Counted from the stretch's first letter, positions 1 to 6,469 are shown. The stretch: 6,469 bases of DNA from Planctomycetota bacterium (GCA_030607235.1 JAUWEX010000072.1:1-6469), one strand, 5' to 3'. Notes: generated from the letters alone by a model not told the origin. Numbers and translations: made by a program.

Positions 1-1356
1 GCGGGAATAACCGATTTATACGAACTGACCATGGCCGCGGCCTATTTCGCAACGGGCCGCAACCCGCGCGCCACGTTTGAACTGTGGGTGCGCGATCTGC
101 CCGAAAAGCGCTCCTACCTCATCGCCTGCGGCCTGGGCGAGGCGCTGGATTACCTTGCGAATATGCACTTCACGTCCGAAATGATCGGCTACCTGCGCGA
201 CCTCGAAGTTTTCCGCAACATCGGCCGGGAATTCTTCGAGTACCTTGCGGATTTCCGTTTCAGCGGCGAAGTCTGGGCGGTGCCCGAGGGGCGCGTAGTC
301 TTCGCGGGCGAGCCTCTACTGCGAATCACCGCGCCGCTCATCGAGAGCCAGATCGTCGAAACCTTTTTGATGACCGTGATCAACTTCCAGACCTGTGTCG
401 CAACCAAGGCCTCGCGCATCGTGGCGGCGGCCGACGACGACGGCAAACACAGACCCGTGATAGATTTCGGCCTTAGGCGCGCGCACGGCCCGGCTGCGGG
501 AGTCAGCGCGGCGCGCGCGGCTTACATCGGCGGCTGCGAAGGCACCTCGAACGTCTACGCCGGCAAGCGCTACGGGATCCCCGTTTTCGGCACCGCGGCG
601 CACTCGTGGACGATGGCGTTCGATACCGAAATCGAAGCGTTCCGCGAATACCACCGAATCTTCCCCGACAGCACGATTTTGCTAATCGATACTTACGATG
701 TCAGACGTGGCGCGCTCAACGCCGCCAAGATCGGCGGGAACCTACGCGGAGTGCGGCTCGACAGCGGCGAGATGGCGTCGCAGAGCCGGATGGTGCGCCA
801 GATACTGGACAAGGCGGGCCTGCATGAGGCCAAAATCGTGGCCAGCGGCGATCTCGACGAATACAGGATAACCGACCTGCTCGCCCGGCGCGCACGGATT
901 GACAGTTTCGGCGTGGGCACATCGCTGGTAACCTCGCGCGACGAGCCGTCGCTGCAATGCGTATACAAACTCGTCGAGGAAGAATCGCCGGACGGAAAAA
1001 TTATCTACAAGATGAAACTCAGCCCGGAAAAAGCCAGTTTCCCCTGCGCCAAACAGGTCTGGCGCGTGCTGGACGACAGAGGCGAGTTCCGCTATGACTT
1101 CGTAGCCGCAGTTGACGAGAAGGCTCCCGAAGGTGCGGAGCGGATGCTGGTCAGGGTAATGGAAAACGGCCGTGTTATTGGAGAAACACCGGGTATTGAG
1201 GCCGCGAGAGAGATGGTGCGCAGCGATCTGGCGCGGTTGGGAGCGATTTACAAAAAACTGCGCCATCCCGCCCGATACGAGGTGGTTTTCAGCGAGACGC
1301 TTAAGCGACGATATAATGACACATCCCAAAACCTGACCGCCGCCGCCGATAGTTGA
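1..1356 (+). CDS. pncB: Nicotinate phosphoribosyltransferase, 5'-partial
   Basis: Cytoplasmic enzyme of NAD salvage (Preiss-Handler pathway). It joins nicotinate to PRPP, with ATP hydrolysis, to give nicotinate mononucleotide. The reading frame is open from base 1, and the ten residues before the first ATG (base 31) read AGITDLYELT. TDLYELTM is the conserved N-terminal motif of this family, so that ATG is internal and the true start lies just outside the window. Of 451 visible residues (numbered from base 1), recognisable motifs are DFGLRRAHGP (about 155-164), the GGCEGTSNVYAGKRYGIPV block (about 177-195), GTAAHSW with the family's conserved His at 201 (the likely phosphorylated His), GVRLDSG (250-256), KIVASGDLDEYRI (278-290) and FGVGTSLVTS (303-312). 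The visible length and C-terminal end fit a complete family member lacking only a few N-terminal residues. It is GC-richer than the adaptor gene on the other strand and converges on the lipoprotein gene. It has no evident functional link to the transporter operon. Confidence 0.96.
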   Translation, partial: AGITDLYELTMAAAYFATGRNPRATFELWVRDLPEKRSYLIACGLGEALDYLANMHFTSEMIGYLRDLEVFRNIGREFFEYLADFRFSGEVWAVPEGRVVFAGEPLLRITAPLIESQIVETFLMTVINFQTCVATKASRIVAAADDDGKHRPVIDFGLRRAHGPAAGVSAARAAYIGGCEGTSNVYAGKRYGIPVFGTAAHSWTMAFDTEIEAFREYHRIFPDSTILLIDTYDVRRGALNAAKIGGNLRGVRLDSGEMASQSRMVRQILDKAGLHEAKIVASGDLDEYRITDLLARRARIDSFGVGTSLVTSRDEPSLQCVYKLVEEESPDGKIIYKMKLSPEKASFPCAKQVWRVLDDRGEFRYDFVAAVDEKAPEGAERMLVRVMENGRVIGETPGIEAAREMVRSDLARLGAIYKKLRHPARYEVVFSETLKRRYNDTSQNLTAAADS

Positions 1357-1404
1357 GGATAGGATGGAAACACAACATCGGCTTAGGTCCGGTTGAGATG
1401 TGTC

Positions 1405-1418
1405 GCGGAAAAATCCGC
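1405..1418. repeat. Small inverted repeat in the convergent gap
   Basis: A perfect 5-bp stem, GCGGA/TCCGC, closes a four-A loop in the 95-base gap (1357-1451) between the convergent pncB and lipoprotein genes. Its place suits a bidirectional terminator. No T-run follows it on either strand, so it is not a convincing intrinsic terminator. Nothing else was recognised in this gap. Confidence 0.25.
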
Positions 1419-1451
1419 ATGAATACCATTATTCCACGGAGCCGCAGTTAA

Positions 1452-2138
1452 TCATTCGTCGCCGGCTATTTTCCTTTCCAGCGCGTCGTCGATATCTTTG
1501 AGTATTTGCGCCAGCGCTTTTTGTCTTTCGCAGCGGCTTTTTCGCAGGGCCTCAAAGCGCGCGATTTCGTCCTGTTGCGATTTTTCGCGTTCGGAGAGCA
1601 TCGCCCAGTGCGCGGCGATCTCTTTGGTGCGTACCGTAAGCAGGTCCTGGGCGATGGCGAGTTCGTAGATGATGCGGCAATCCTGCGCGCTTGCGTTTTG
1701 CTCGTAGTAATAGGTCATAATTTTGGAGATGTTCTTTTCGACGCCGTACTGCAATTTCAGCGCGCGCTCAAAGGCCTCCTCGTTGGGAATTTCGGGCGCG
1801 GCGAAAATCTCCGCGGCGTCCAGCATCATGGTATGCGAGCGCCGCAGCGCGCGAACGACATCCCACTCGCACTTGATCTCCTCGACTACCCTGACCTTGT
1901 CAGGCTCCTGTTTTTGCTCGGGTTCGTTTTTCGGATCAGGCTTCTGCACGGAAGCGGGCGCGGGCGGAGTCATCTTGATGGGCTTCATGGGCGGAGTCGT
2001 CTTTTCGCGAGAATCGCCCTGCTGTATTTTCACACCGGTGAATTCGTCCGAAGAGATTTCGGACTCTTTTTCGTTCGACACACAGCCGGCAACAGCCAGC
2101 ACAACCGCCAGGCCAATTATTGTTATCGCATTTTTCAT
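1452..2138 (-). CDS. Lipoprotein of unknown function
   Basis: Product of 228 residues that I do not recognise as a named family. The start at 2138 is chosen because it begins MKNAITIIGLAVVLAVAGC, a classic lipoprotein signal peptide with lipobox VAGC and acceptor Cys19, and because GGAG sits five bases upstream. A longer version starting at 2192 would put 18 residues ahead of the signal and is unlikely. Residues 22-87 are rich in Pro, Lys, Glu and Asp (for example TTPPMKPIKMTPPAPA, 47-62) and look like a disordered tether. Residues about 88-226 are charged and probably helical, with three further Cys (90, 154, 203) and an aromatic stretch MTYYYEQN (141-148). Expected location is the inner face of the outer membrane or the outer face of the inner membrane. 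It lies downstream of, and on the same strand as, the MacAB-like operon, 199 bases from the permease stop, so it may be cotranscribed or have its own promoter. The role is unknown. Confidence 0.8.
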   Translation of the reverse strand: MKNAITIIGLAVVLAVAGCVSNEKESEISSDEFTGVKIQQGDSREKTTPPMKPIKMTPPAPASVQKPDPKNEPEQKQEPDKVRVVEEIKCEWDVVRALRRSHTMMLDAAEIFAAPEIPNEEAFERALKLQYGVEKNISKIMTYYYEQNASAQDCRIIYELAIAQDLLTVRTKEIAAHWAMLSEREKSQQDEIARFEALRKSRCERQKALAQILKDIDDALERKIAGDE

Positions 2139-2143
2139 GATTT

Positions 2144-2147
2144 CTCC
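2144..2147 (-). promoter_or_regulatory. Ribosome binding site of the lipoprotein gene
   Basis: GGAG on the - strand, five bases before the ATG at 2138. It supports that start over the upstream in-frame alternative at 2192. Confidence 0.65.
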
Positions 2148-2171
2148 GATTGTCGATTGGGCTTTCTGTCG

Positions 2172-2177
2172 TATATA
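2172..2177 (-). promoter_or_regulatory. Possible -10 box for the lipoprotein gene
   Basis: TATATA on the - strand, 33 bases upstream of the chosen start codon, would give a short leader. The best hexamer at the matching -35 distance (TGAACC) is a poor match to TTGACA, so this is only a candidate. A competing candidate lies at 2218-2246. Confidence 0.2.
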
Positions 2178-2217
2178 ACAACACCGACGCAAAAAGGTTC
2201 ATTTTTTTGGGTAATAA

Positions 2218-2246
2218 ATCACAAAATTTTTACAGCCGTAAAACAA
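2218..2246 (-). promoter_or_regulatory. Possible promoter with a palindrome in its spacer
   Basis: On the - strand, TTGTTT (2241-2246) and TGTGAT (2218-2223) are 17 bases apart, each a partial match to sigma-70 type boxes. A perfect 6-bp inverted repeat, TTTTAC-GGCT-GTAAAA (2228-2243), lies in the spacer and runs into the -35 box, where a repressor could bind. The region is much more AT-rich than its surroundings. The palindrome, followed by ATTTT, could instead be a weak terminator or RNA hairpin after the permease gene. The rest of the 199-base gap (2139-2337) shows no gene. Confidence 0.22.
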
Positions 2247-2321
2247 GTGAGTGGAGGCGAAGCGTACGGGTAACCGCCGCAACGGGCGAGTGATGAAGTA
2301 TGGGCTGCTTTATTCGAGGTT

Positions 2322-2336
2322 GACGGCGGCGCCGTC
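2322..2336. repeat. GC-rich hairpin directly after the permease stop
   Basis: GACGGC and GCCGTC form a perfect 6-bp stem around a three-base loop, one base beyond the permease stop codon (2338-2340). In the direction of the operon (- strand) no T-run follows. A short T-rich stretch follows only in + orientation, inside the permease gene. It could protect the 3' end of the mRNA or slow transcription, but it is not a canonical intrinsic terminator. Confidence 0.3.
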
Positions 2337-2337
2337 T

Positions 2338-3615
2338 TTATTCATGGCGCAGGGCCTCGATTGGGTCCATGCCCGCGGCGCGCCACGCCGGATAGAGCCC
2401 AAACACCAGACCGACGACCGCCGAGATCGAGAACGAGAGTATCAGCGACCAGGCCGTGAAGATGATTTTCATGTCGGTGAACATCTCGATGAGCATGGGC
2501 ATGCCGATTCCAAGCCCCAGCCCCAGCACGCCGCCTACGAGCGAGAGCACCATCGTCTCGGAGAGGAATTGTATGATGATGTCGCGTTTTTTCGCGCCCA
2601 ACGCTCGACGGATGCCGATTTCGCGGGTTCGCTCGGTTACGCTGGCGAGCATGATGTTCATGATGCCGATGCCGCCGACCAGCAGCGATATCGCGGCGAT
2701 CATGCCCAGAACCATGCTGAACATGCGGGCGGATCGGCGGATTTCCTCGAGCATCTCCAGCGGCACGATTATCTCGTAGTCTTTCGAAGTATGCGTTTTT
2801 GCCAGCACCCCGCTTATTACATCCGAGGCTTTCACGACATCCTCAACGCGCTTGACCTTGACGATGATTCGATGCAGTTCGACTTGTTCGCGGGTGAACG
2901 AACCTGTTTTTCTTTCCATCCGTATGTCGCCGAAGCGTTCCAAAGAGGTAGTTAACGGAATCAGGATTGCGGAATTGACGTCAGTTAGTTCTTTAGTTTC
3001 TTCGGGATCACTCTCGCTTCCGGCGGACTCAAGTACGCCGATAACCGAAAAAGCATTGCCTTCGAATACTACCTGTTTGCGCAGGGATTCTTCACAGGGG
3101 AACAGTCGTTTTTCGACTGCGGCGCCTATCACGCAAACCGGCAATTTTGAGCGCATGTCGATCGAAGTAAAGAAACGACCCTTTTCCAATTTCTGGTTCG
3201 TTACCCCGGGATACCACGGAACCGTGCTTATTATATTCGAGTTCATTTGACGGTTTCGATAGAAAACATCTTTGCGTACCGAACGCATACGCAGTATCAC
3301 GTCCGCCTGGGGAAGTGTGGACTGTATAATCTCCGCATCCGTATACTTCAGCCCGTAAATCGCTGTAAAGTTGGTTTTATCGCTCGATTCTTCATCTGCC
3401 GAGAGTTTGACACTGTTGATGATGATTTTGAGGCTTCCCAGGCGCTTGATCCGCTCCTGCGATTCGTAACTGGCACCCTCGCCGACCGCCAGCATAGCCA
3501 CGACCGCGCCTACGCCGAAGACCATGCCGAGCATCGTCAATACCGAGCGCAGCATGTGGCGTGTGAGGCTTTTGACCCCGAGTTTGATTGTGCGTTTGAG
3601 TCGAAAAAGAATCAT
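2338..3615 (-). CDS. MacB/FtsX-type ABC transporter permease
   Basis: Inner-membrane subunit of a type VII (MacB-like, mechanotransmission) ABC transporter, 425 residues. One membrane helix near the N-terminus (about 22-46) is followed by a periplasmic MacB_PCD-type domain (about 47-298) and three C-terminal helices (about 299-325, 352-380, 388-412) forming the FtsX domain. The hallmark cytoplasmic stretch GGIGIMNIMLASVTERTREI (314-333), continuing GIRRALGAKKRD, and the end DPIEALRHE are typical of MacB-family permeases. The ATG at 3615 is preferred. It follows the ATPase stop codon (3617-3619) by one base, which suggests translational coupling. An in-frame TTG at 3639 would overlap the ATPase gene and add eight residues. 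In E. coli MacB the ATPase and permease are one polypeptide; here they are two genes. Family placement is firm. Substrate (peptide, antibiotic, lipid or lipoprotein) is not evident. LolC/E-type sorting permeases share the fold but do not usually sit with a HlyD adaptor and a TolC protein. Confidence 0.93.
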   Translation of the reverse strand: MILFRLKRTIKLGVKSLTRHMLRSVLTMLGMVFGVGAVVAMLAVGEGASYESQERIKRLGSLKIIINSVKLSADEESSDKTNFTAIYGLKYTDAEIIQSTLPQADVILRMRSVRKDVFYRNRQMNSNIISTVPWYPGVTNQKLEKGRFFTSIDMRSKLPVCVIGAAVEKRLFPCEESLRKQVVFEGNAFSVIGVLESAGSESDPEETKELTDVNSAILIPLTTSLERFGDIRMERKTGSFTREQVELHRIIVKVKRVEDVVKASDVISGVLAKTHTSKDYEIIVPLEMLEEIRRSARMFSMVLGMIAAISLLVGGIGIMNIMLASVTERTREIGIRRALGAKKRDIIIQFLSETMVLSLVGGVLGLGLGIGMPMLIEMFTDMKIIFTAWSLILSFSISAVVGLVFGLYPAWRAAGMDPIEALRHE

Positions 3616-3616
3616 G

Positions 3617-4312
3617 TCAGTTTCTCGTGTCGCTTTCAATCAGACCGTCGCGCAATTGGATAATGCGCTTTGCGCGCCCGGCGATTCCGTCGTCGTGGGT
3701 TACGACCACCAGGGTCTTGCCGCCGGAGTGCAGCCGATCCATTATATCCAGAATCTCCAGGCCGGTTTTGCTGTCGAGGTTTCCGGTCGGCTCGTCGGCC
3801 AGGATCAGCACCGGATCGTTGACGAGCGCGCGGGCGACAGCCACACGCTGCTGCTGACCGCCGGAAAGTTCGGTGGGCTTGTGCCTAATCCTGTCGGCCA
3901 ATCCAACCGCTTCGGCAAGTTCGAGCGCCTTGATGCGACTTTCTTTTTCGGAGCGCCCCTGGTAGTAGAGAGGGACCTCGATGTTTTCCAAAACGGTAAG
4001 TTGCGGCAGGAGGTTGTAGGATTGGAAAATGAAGCCCAGTTTTTTCGAGCGCACATCCGAAAGCGCGTTGTCGTCGAGTTGCGCCACGTCGGCGCCGTCG
4101 AGCAGGTAGCGACCCTGCGTGGGCCTGTCGAGACAGCCCAGGACGTTGAGCAACGTTGATTTGCCCGACCCCGACGGCCCCATGATCGCGATATATTCTC
4201 CGCGCTCTAATTGCAGATCGATTCCCGCCAGCGCGTTTACCTGTATGGCGCCCTTGGCCAGTGAATAGGTCTTGTGGAGTTGGGATATTTCGATAATCGT
4301 CATTTGCGCCAT
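3617..4312 (-). CDS. MacB/LolD-type ABC transporter ATP-binding protein
   Basis: Cytoplasmic ATPase of 231 residues that powers the adjacent permease. All catalytic motifs are intact: Walker A GPSGSGKS (45-52), Q-loop in FQSYNLLPQ (96-104), signature LSGGQQQR (149-156), Walker B VLILADEP (168-175) with catalytic Glu174, D-loop GNLDSKTG (177-184), and switch His206 in VVVTHD. The length and the signature fit the MacB/LolD/FtsE branch. The start at 4312 lies three bases after the adaptor stop codon (4316-4318). A second in-frame ATG at 4303 would drop only three residues, and the sequence does not decide between them because neither has a strong Shine-Dalgarno. The weak site fits translation coupled to the adaptor gene. 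Forms an operon with the adaptor upstream and the permease downstream. The ATPase role is certain from the motifs; pairing with this permease is inferred from adjacency. Confidence 0.96.
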   Translation of the reverse strand: MAQMTIIEISQLHKTYSLAKGAIQVNALAGIDLQLERGEYIAIMGPSGSGKSTLLNVLGCLDRPTQGRYLLDGADVAQLDDNALSDVRSKKLGFIFQSYNLLPQLTVLENIEVPLYYQGRSEKESRIKALELAEAVGLADRIRHKPTELSGGQQQRVAVARALVNDPVLILADEPTGNLDSKTGLEILDIMDRLHSGGKTLVVVTHDDGIAGRAKRIIQLRDGLIESDTRN

Positions 4313-4315
4313 GTG

Positions 4316-6277
4316 TTATTTGTTCAGTACGTTCTTGCGCAGGTATTCGGCCTGTTCTTCCGGCGATTTGCCCGAGAGCGCTTCGGAAATCGCTTGCATG
4401 TCAATTTTTCTTTCCTTGAGCAACGTCATGAATTTTTGTTTTTCGTCTTCGCTAAGTTCTTGCATCAGTTTGAAAATCATTCTCTTTTGGTCGTCGGATA
4501 TGCCCGAAGGTTGGGTTCCTGCCGGCGGTTGCAAATTTCCATCTCCGCTTGGAGGCTTTTTCGTTGAATGTTCGCCGGATTTGGGCGACTTGGTATCGCC
4601 CGTTTTTTCAGGATAAGATTTTTGGGGTTTCTTGCTTCTGTTCGCGGGCTCTTCTTCAGCAAACTGGCTTTCGTCGATTATTACATCTTCTCCGGCACGA
4701 GGTTCGCGCAACAGTATCTTGTCGCCTTCGGCAAGACCGTCCTTTACGTGAACGAAGTCGATATTCGAGGCTCCCAGTTTGACCGGCACGCATTTATAAC
4801 TTCCGCCGTCTTTGACGTAACAAACCGGTTTGCCTTTGTAAATATGGACTCCCTGCAAAGACACATAAATTACGTCTTTAAGTTCCTGAACCAAAATAGC
4901 AACTTTCGCTGTCATGCCGGGCTTCAGTTCATATTTGGCGGCATCATGGATTTCGATGTCGGTGGGGTAAGTTGGCTGGGGGTTGCCGCGAAAAATGTCC
5001 GCAGAATCGGCCACGCTTGCTACTTTTTTTACTTCTCCGCTAATCTGAAGAGTTTCATCGCGGTCGATTTTGATAGTCGCCGGCATTCCTACTTTTATCA
5101 TGTGAGAAGACCCTTCCATTATCCTGACCTCAACTCCCATCTCATTGAGGTTGGGAATGGTCAGGATTATCTGGTTTTCTTTTACGGAGGTGCCTTCCTG
5201 AATTGGATTGCCGCTGCCACGCCATCCCTTATCGAGATTGGCGTATACTACAAGACCGGGCTTGGTGGCGCGAATGATACAGTTTGCAATTTGCTCGTTG
5301 TATTTTTTAAGTTTGTCCTTGTGGATTTCCAAGTTTCGTTTTTTGGCGTTTACGTCGTCAAGCGCTTTGTCCTCCCGGCCTTTGCAACTAATTCCTACTC
5401 GTTCCAGTTCTTTTTTAGCCTCGTGATAATCCGAGAGCAATTTTTCCGTATTTTTCGCGAAATCGTAGCGCAAAAACAGGTCCCGCTCAGTTTGGGTACG
5501 TTCGAGTTCGATTTTTTTTCGTTTCAGCGACAAGGCATCGGCCTCGGCCTCATCTTTCGTAACGTAACCCTTTTCCAAAAGTCTGTTGGTCCACTCCAGA
5601 GTGTTGCGCGCGAGTGTAACCTCCTCATTTGCCAACTCGATATCGGATTCCAGTATGCGCCTCTCTTGCAGAGCCTCACCGCCGAGCACTTTGCTTTGGG
5701 CCAGGTCTTCGTAGTCCATATCCGGCTTGGCACGGTTGTCGACAGGTCCGGTGTTCGTACTATCTTTCAACTTGGCATATTGAGCCATAACCTTTTCGAC
5801 CAAGGTTTCGCCAAGATATTTTTCCAGATCCATTTTTGCGAAATGTGCCGTAAGTTCGCCAGAGGCAATGGCGCTTTCGTTCTCATTGCGCTGAATCTCC
5901 AGGCTGATCTCTGCTTGTTTGTAAGCCGACTTGGCATTGTTCACAGATGCTTCCTGATCATCGCGCCTTGAGAGCAGGGTTGAACTGTCCAGCCTAACCA
6001 GCACCTTGCCGTTTTTTACATCCTCCTCGGTTATGCGTATCCCCTCTTCAATCAAATAGAGTATCGTATTGTTACCCTCAACAAGCGAACGTATGTCGAC
6101 TTTTTCGAGTGCCTTGATCGTCCCGTTTTCCAGAACACTTATGGTCAGGTCGCCCTTTTTCACTTCATAGAGATCGATCGAAGTCGACTCGCTTTCGCTG
6201 CCGCAGCCCGTGCCAATAAAGACGAGTAAGCACACTATCGGGAACAAAACGACGTTTTTATTTTTCTTCCGCTTCAT
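4316..6277 (-). CDS. HlyD/MacA-family periplasmic adaptor, unusually long
   Basis: Membrane-fusion protein expected to bridge the MacB-like permease and the TolC-like duct. Of 653 residues, 1-25 are a signal with a lysine-rich start, hydrophobic core and FIGTGC, so it is probably a lipoprotein anchored at Cys25 (the -3 residue is Gly, a weak lipobox). A first lipoyl/barrel-sandwich half (about 35-103) is followed by a very long helical region (about 104-335), then the second half with IIRATKPGLVVYANLDKG (334-351), the family's counterpart of 'I.AP.dGvV'. Next come a beta-barrel (about 377-462, ending ELKPGMTAKVAI) and a membrane-proximal domain (to about 540). After these come a Lys/Pro/Ser-rich linker (about 541-592) and a charged helical tail (593-653). 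Classical MacA is far shorter, about 370 residues. The start at 6277 has AAGGA five bases upstream and overlaps the TolC gene by 20 bases. An ATG at 6301 also has GGAG seven bases upstream and would add eight residues. It is more AT-rich than pncB. Confidence 0.9.
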   Translation of the reverse strand: MKRKKNKNVVLFPIVCLLVFIGTGCGSESESTSIDLYEVKKGDLTISVLENGTIKALEKVDIRSLVEGNNTILYLIEEGIRITEEDVKNGKVLVRLDSSTLLSRRDDQEASVNNAKSAYKQAEISLEIQRNENESAIASGELTAHFAKMDLEKYLGETLVEKVMAQYAKLKDSTNTGPVDNRAKPDMDYEDLAQSKVLGGEALQERRILESDIELANEEVTLARNTLEWTNRLLEKGYVTKDEAEADALSLKRKKIELERTQTERDLFLRYDFAKNTEKLLSDYHEAKKELERVGISCKGREDKALDDVNAKKRNLEIHKDKLKKYNEQIANCIIRATKPGLVVYANLDKGWRGSGNPIQEGTSVKENQIILTIPNLNEMGVEVRIMEGSSHMIKVGMPATIKIDRDETLQISGEVKKVASVADSADIFRGNPQPTYPTDIEIHDAAKYELKPGMTAKVAILVQELKDVIYVSLQGVHIYKGKPVCYVKDGGSYKCVPVKLGASNIDFVHVKDGLAEGDKILLREPRAGEDVIIDESQFAEEEPANRSKKPQKSYPEKTGDTKSPKSGEHSTKKPPSGDGNLQPPAGTQPSGISDDQKRMIFKLMQELSEDEKQKFMTLLKERKIDMQAISEALSGKSPEEQAEYLRKNVLNK

Positions 6278-6469
6278 CGTTATCCTTGTCCGTCTTTTCA
6301 TTTTCGCTCTCCGGCTCCTGTATCAGGCCCGAATCGTCTACATTCAGTGAGCCTATGTCTCTGAAAAATTCCAGTCTCGCGATCGCGTGGTCGGTCAGCG
6401 CACCCACCAGCGCGTTTTGCGCGTCGATGAGCGATTCCTGCGCGTCCAGCATATCCCGCATATCCGCCC
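6258..6469 (-). CDS. TolC-family outer-membrane efflux protein, C-terminal end only
   Basis: Only the last 69 residues are visible, and the frame runs off the window edge at 6469. DMLDAQESLIDAQNALVGAL followed by TDHAIARLEFFRDIGSL matches the last long periplasmic helix of TolC/OEP proteins, where 'LLDAQ..L..AQ..L..A..dy..A...L....G' is the usual pattern. After it comes an acidic tail (EPESENEKTDKDNDEAEEK), probably disordered and periplasmic. The protein would be the trimeric outer-membrane duct that docks with the adaptor encoded next. The stop codon (6258-6260) lies within the start of the adaptor gene, a 20-base overlap that indicates tight coupling. The internal ATG at 6459-6461 is not a real start. 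The family call rests on a short segment but is strongly supported by the neighbouring adaptor, ATPase and permease genes. Confidence 0.8.
   Translation of the reverse strand, partial: ADMRDMLDAQESLIDAQNALVGALTDHAIARLEFFRDIGSLNVDDSGLIQEPESENEKTDKDNDEAEEK
6283..6287 (-). promoter_or_regulatory. Ribosome binding site of the adaptor gene
   Basis: AAGGA on the - strand, five bases before the ATG at 6277 and inside the last codons of the TolC-family gene. It favours the 6277 start. A competing GGAG at 6309-6312 serves the in-frame ATG at 6301, so both starts may be used. Confidence 0.5.

Noticed and set aside
742..1329. 195-codon open frame on the - strand within pncB
   Set aside because: The + strand is unmistakably nicotinate phosphoribosyltransferase across this stretch, so the antisense frame is a by-product of its codon use.
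1331..1349. Short GCC/CGC run near the end of pncB
   Set aside because: It encodes the Thr-Ala-Ala-Ala-Asp tail and is too short and too ordinary in GC-rich coding DNA to count as a repeat element.
1506..2273. 255-codon open frame on the + strand opposite the lipoprotein gene
   Set aside because: The - strand frame has a clean lipoprotein signal, lipobox and ribosome binding site. The + strand translation shows no domain and reads like the complement of a charged protein.
2251..2300. Stretch with wording loosely like 16S rRNA (GCGTACGGGTAAC, ACGGGCGAGTGA)
   Set aside because: Only a few short words resemble the conserved 16S helix. The surrounding sequence does not follow rRNA, and there is no room for an rRNA gene.
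4568..5971. 467-codon open frame on the + strand opposite the adaptor gene
   Set aside because: It lies wholly inside the adaptor gene on the other strand. Its translation is rich in Phe, Val and Tyr with no recognisable domain, as expected from an antisense reading of a Lys/Glu-rich coiled-coil gene.
1..6469. Search for insertion sequences, CRISPR arrays, tRNA genes and attachment sites
   Set aside because: No transposase or integrase motif, no regularly spaced repeats and no tRNA-like cloverleaf sequence were seen by eye on either strand. Coding genes fill nearly all of the window.

Overview
The window reads as chromosomal DNA from a diderm (Gram-negative type) bacterium. It has an outer-membrane TolC-type gene, a periplasmic adaptor with an apparent lipoprotein signal, and a second lipoprotein. 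The lineage is not fixed by the sequence. The very long helical-hairpin adaptor and the split ABC exporter recall planctomycete, verrucomicrobial or lentisphaeral genomes and related uncultivated groups, but this is a low-confidence impression from memory.

Layout: bases 1-1356 (+ strand) hold most of a nicotinate phosphoribosyltransferase gene whose start lies before the window. A 95-base convergent gap follows. The rest is on the - strand. Read in the direction of transcription, from high to low coordinates, it holds: the C-terminal end of a TolC-family outer-membrane efflux protein (6469-6258, cut by the window edge); a large HlyD/MacA-type adaptor (6277-4316); a MacB/LolD-type ABC ATPase (4312-3617); a MacB/FtsX-type permease (3615-2338); and, after a 199-base gap with weak promoter-like signals, a small lipoprotein of unknown function (2138-1452).

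The four transporter genes overlap or lie 1-3 bases apart, so they almost certainly form one translationally coupled operon. Together they would build a MacAB-TolC-like tripartite machine. The ATPase and permease work in the inner membrane without moving substrate through a membrane channel. The adaptor bridges the periplasm, and the TolC-like protein is the outer-membrane duct. The substrate cannot be read from the sequence. The lipoprotein may be an accessory of this operon or an independent gene.

The most unusual element is the adaptor. It is far longer than classical MacA, has an extended and interrupted coiled-coil region, and carries a Lys/Pro-rich linker plus a charged helical C-terminal module. 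No mobile element, CRISPR array, tRNA or rRNA was seen, and the window is otherwise fairly ordinary.
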